In this document: piece after piece, positions 62,090 to 64,000 of the stretch | Numbering within the stretch: position 1 is the first letter of the stretch | Layout of the letters: every line of letters starts with the position of its first letter | Source of the DNA: an uncultured Propionibacteriaceae bacterium | Lineage (GTDB): Bacteria; Actinomycetota; Actinomycetes; Propionibacteriales; Propionibacteriaceae | NCBI GenBank assembly: GCA_937926975.1 | Contig: CALBCJ010000022.1 | Span: 40,835 to 104,834, forward strand | Reading direction: 5' to 3' | Length of the DNA stretch: 64,000 nucleotides | The notes under the pieces: generated by a model | The model's database searches: none | What the model was told of the DNA's origin: nothing | What the model saw: the letters and a program-made list of their open reading frames with translations, nothing else | Made by a program: the position numbers and the translations under genes

Positions 62090-63490
62090 CTACTTCTCAG
62101 GCTCCTGTGGCGTGGCCTCGGCGTCCTCGTCCTCGGCCTCCTCGGTCTCCTCGAGCAGAGTGCCGTCGCTCTGCAGCCGGGCCAGGTCGACGACCGTACC
62201 GTCGGCAGACGTGATCTCGGCGCTGGTCACGATCAGGCCCAGCGCCTTGCCGCGGCGCACCTCACCCATCCACTCCGGCAGGTGGTTGTGCTCCTGCATG
62301 TGCTGCAGCTCCTGCTCCGGGCTGGTGCCGTTCTCCTGCGCCTTGCGGAAGATCAGAGCCGTCAGGTCCTGCTGGTCCACCCCCACCTGGCGGTCGTCAG
62401 CGATCTTGTCGAGCAGGATCTGAGCGCGGAACGCCTGCTCGCTCGACCTGGTCACCTCGGCCCAGAACTCGTCCTCGGTGCGAGGCTCGTCCTCGTTGTC
62501 GGCCAGGTACTGCTCCAGCGTCATCCCGACCTGGCGCAGCTGAGTGGTGATCTGCTCGCGCCGGTGCTCGACCTCGGCCTCCAGCAGCTTCTCCGGAAGC
62601 TCAAACGGGGTCAGCTCCAGCAGCCGCTCCAGCACCTTGTCGCGGGCCTGGGTCGCCTGCTGCAGCCGGGCCACCCGCAGCGCCCCCTCGGCCAGGTCGG
62701 CACGCATCTCCTCGACCGTGTCGAACTCGCTGGCCAGCTGGGCGAACTCATCGTTCAGCTCGGGCAGCTGCTGCTCGGCGACCTTGGTCACGGTCACCTT
62801 GATGTCTGCCTGCTCGCCGCGCCGCGGCCCGCCCACCAGGGTTGAGGTGAAGGTCGCCTCCTCGCCGGCCCTGAGCCCGGTGACCGCGTCGTCCAGACCG
62901 TCCAGCATCCCGCCAGAACCGACCTGGTGCGTCAGCCCCTCGGCGCTCGCCTCCGGCAGGTCGACGCCGTCCTGCGAGCCCTGCAGGTCGATGGTGACGA
63001 TGTCGCCGGCCTGGGCGGCGCGGTCGACCTCGAGCTGGGTGGCGAACCGCCGCCGCAGCATCTCGACGCGCTCCTCGACCATCTCGTCGGTGAGCTCCAG
63101 GTCGTCGACGCTGACCTTGACCTCGGCGAAGTCAGCGACGGTGAAGTCCGGACGGACGTCCACCTCGGCGACGAGCTCGACCACGTCGCCGTCCTCGATC
63201 TTGGTGAGGTCGATCTCCGGCTGCGCCAGCGGCGTCAGGCCGTGGTCCGCGATCGCGCGCCCGTACGCCTCCGGCACGGTCTCGTTGATCGCGTCCTGCA
63301 GCACCGCGCCCCGCCCGAACCGCTGGTTGATCACCGCCGGAGGGACCTTCCCCTTGCGGAACCCCGGGATCGACACCTGCGACGCGATCTGCCGGTAGGC
63401 CTTGTCCAGGGCCGGCTTCAGCTCAGAGAAGGGGATCTCGACGGTGAGCCTGACCCGTGTAGGGCTCAGCTGCTCGACAGTGCTCGGCAC
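62090..63490 (-). CDS. tig: Trigger factor
   Basis: Ribosome-bound chaperone and prolyl isomerase. 466 residues from GTG 63490 with AGGAG upstream. Ribosome-binding loop GFRKGKVPPAVINQRFG, the PPIase domain (about 150-240; GDIVTIDLQGSQDG) and the C-terminal helical domain are present, followed by an acidic tail (ETEEAEDEDAEA). Conserved position upstream of clpP1P2-clpX. Confidence 0.97.
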   Translation of the reverse strand: MPSTVEQLSPTRVRLTVEIPFSELKPALDKAYRQIASQVSIPGFRKGKVPPAVINQRFGRGAVLQDAINETVPEAYGRAIADHGLTPLAQPEIDLTKIEDGDVVELVAEVDVRPDFTVADFAEVKVSVDDLELTDEMVEERVEMLRRRFATQLEVDRAAQAGDIVTIDLQGSQDGVDLPEASAEGLTHQVGSGGMLDGLDDAVTGLRAGEEATFTSTLVGGPRRGEQADIKVTVTKVAEQQLPELNDEFAQLASEFDTVEEMRADLAEGALRVARLQQATQARDKVLERLLELTPFELPEKLLEAEVEHRREQITTQLRQVGMTLEQYLADNEDEPRTEDEFWAEVTRSSEQAFRAQILLDKIADDRQVGVDQQDLTALIFRKAQENGTSPEQELQHMQEHNHLPEWMGEVRRGKALGLIVTSAEITSADGTVVDLARLQSDGTLLEETEEAEDEDAEATPQEPEK

Positions 63491-63655
63491 AGGTCACTCC
63501 TGGTTTCGTTGGCCTTCGAGGGCGCGCCACAGCCAGTGGCGCTGACGCGCCCGCCATGCTATCGGGTCACTAGGGCCGGCACGAATCCCACCGCCAGGAG
63601 ATCCAGGCGACAGGCCGCGCTCCAGCGGGTAGAGTGGCCAGGCCGCGTACAGCGG

Positions 63656-63728
63656 CGGGGCGTGGCGTAGTGGCTAGCGCGCCTGCTTTGGGAGCAGGAG
63701 ACCGCAGGTTCGAGTCCTGTCGCCCCGA
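63656..63728 (+). tRNA. tRNA-Pro (anticodon TGG)
   Basis: 73 nt: acceptor CGGGGCG pairs with CGCCCCG, D-arm GCG...CGC, anticodon stem CCTGC/GCAGG around TTTGGGA (anticodon TGG) and T-arm with GGTTCGAGTCC. Discriminator A; CCA not encoded. It reads opposite to tig. Confidence 0.95.
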
Positions 63729-64000
63729 CTTCGCCGGTTGGGTCATAGCCGAGACGGTACAGAGGCCCTCTGACAGTATTGAATCGCCGCCGCTGCTCCT
63801 CTCCACTAGGATCCGCACTGTCTGCCGAGCCTGACCACGACTCCTGCGCCTACGCGCTCATGTGAGCACGACTGGGCGCTTTGTCCGCTCAGCGTGTCCC
63901 CCGGCTGGACGAACCAGCGGTGAAGAACGACTGGCCGTACCTGTACGCTCAGCCCGGCCACGACCGGCCGCGTAGTCCCCGGTCTGGACGACGAAGAGCG
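63729..64000. other. Right edge, no gene recognised
   Basis: 272 bp after tRNA-Pro. A TAGGAT hexamer at 63807-63812 could belong to a promoter for something beyond the window. No supported ORF, hairpin or RNA gene was seen. Confidence 0.4.

Overview
This window is a GC-rich (roughly 70% by eye) chromosomal segment of an actinobacterium. The backbone order, read from right to left, is tig-clpP1-clpP2-clpX ... valS, folC-ndk ... rne-rplU-rpmA-obgE-proB ... proA-nadD-rsfS ... comEA-comEC, then holA, rpsT and lepA. This is the housekeeping neighbourhood familiar from Mycobacterium, Streptomyces and Propionibacteriales. The accessory genes (NgcEFG-type sugar transporter, DhaKLM, GlpABC, Tricorn) would fit a Propionibacteriales-like soil or environmental organism, but genus cannot be fixed from the sequence alone. 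No IS element, prophage or CRISPR array was seen.

Layout. 1-7 kb: lepA (cut by the window edge), rpsT, holA, then comEC and comEA on the other strand. 7-11.5 kb: a DUF4192 protein, a Pro-rich single-pass membrane protein, a lipoprotein L,D-transpeptidase, a DUF1707 protein and tRNA-Ala(GGC). 11.5-14 kb: rsfS, nadD, a predicted 42-codon leader ORF and proA. 14.1-19.4 kb: a four-gene MacAB-like ABC export operon with two adaptor proteins, sitting between proA and proB. 19.4-26.9 kb: proB, obgE, a thioredoxin remnant, rpmA, rplU, rne and the DUF2344/TIGR03936 gene. 26.9-34.6 kb: an amino-sugar island (ngcEFG, SIS protein, GlcNAc-kinase-like protein, YbjN-domain protein, plus two damaged peptidoglycan hydrolase genes) that separates TIGR03936 from its usual radical-SAM partner TIGR03960 (34.4-36.6 kb). 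36.7-40.7 kb: dhaK-dhaL-dhaM, with DhaM carrying EIIA, HPr and a full-length Enzyme I. 40.6-45.1 kb: two L7/L12 C-terminal-domain-like proteins, a CPBP protease, ndk and folC. 45.2-49.4 kb: a MauE-DsbA-like redox pair and valS. 49.7-54.7 kb: a lipoprotein divergent from glpABC. 54.8-59.1 kb: a Gfo/Idh/MocA oxidoreductase converging on a Tricorn protease. 59.3-63.5 kb: clpX, clpP2, clpP1, tig. The right edge holds tRNA-Pro(UGG).

How the parts fit. Two glycerol modules occur together: DhaKLM phosphorylates dihydroxyacetone with PEP, and GlpABC oxidises glycerol-3-phosphate to DHAP. The ngc island would import and phosphorylate GlcNAc or chitobiose; it lacks its own ATPase, so it presumably uses a shared MsiK/UgpC-type ATPase elsewhere. 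ClpXP1P2, trigger factor and Tricorn form a proteostasis block, with a good ClgR-like site upstream of clpP1P2. A recurring feature is a TANNNT-like -10 hexamer placed 6-9 nt before a start codon, at about fourteen genes, which predicts many leaderless mRNAs. The most interesting items for follow-up are the L7/L12-CTD-like pair, the leaderless TGATG-coupled small ORF before nadD, the homopolymer frameshift in the amidase, the palindromes before ngcE, and the island insertions that split conserved gene pairs.
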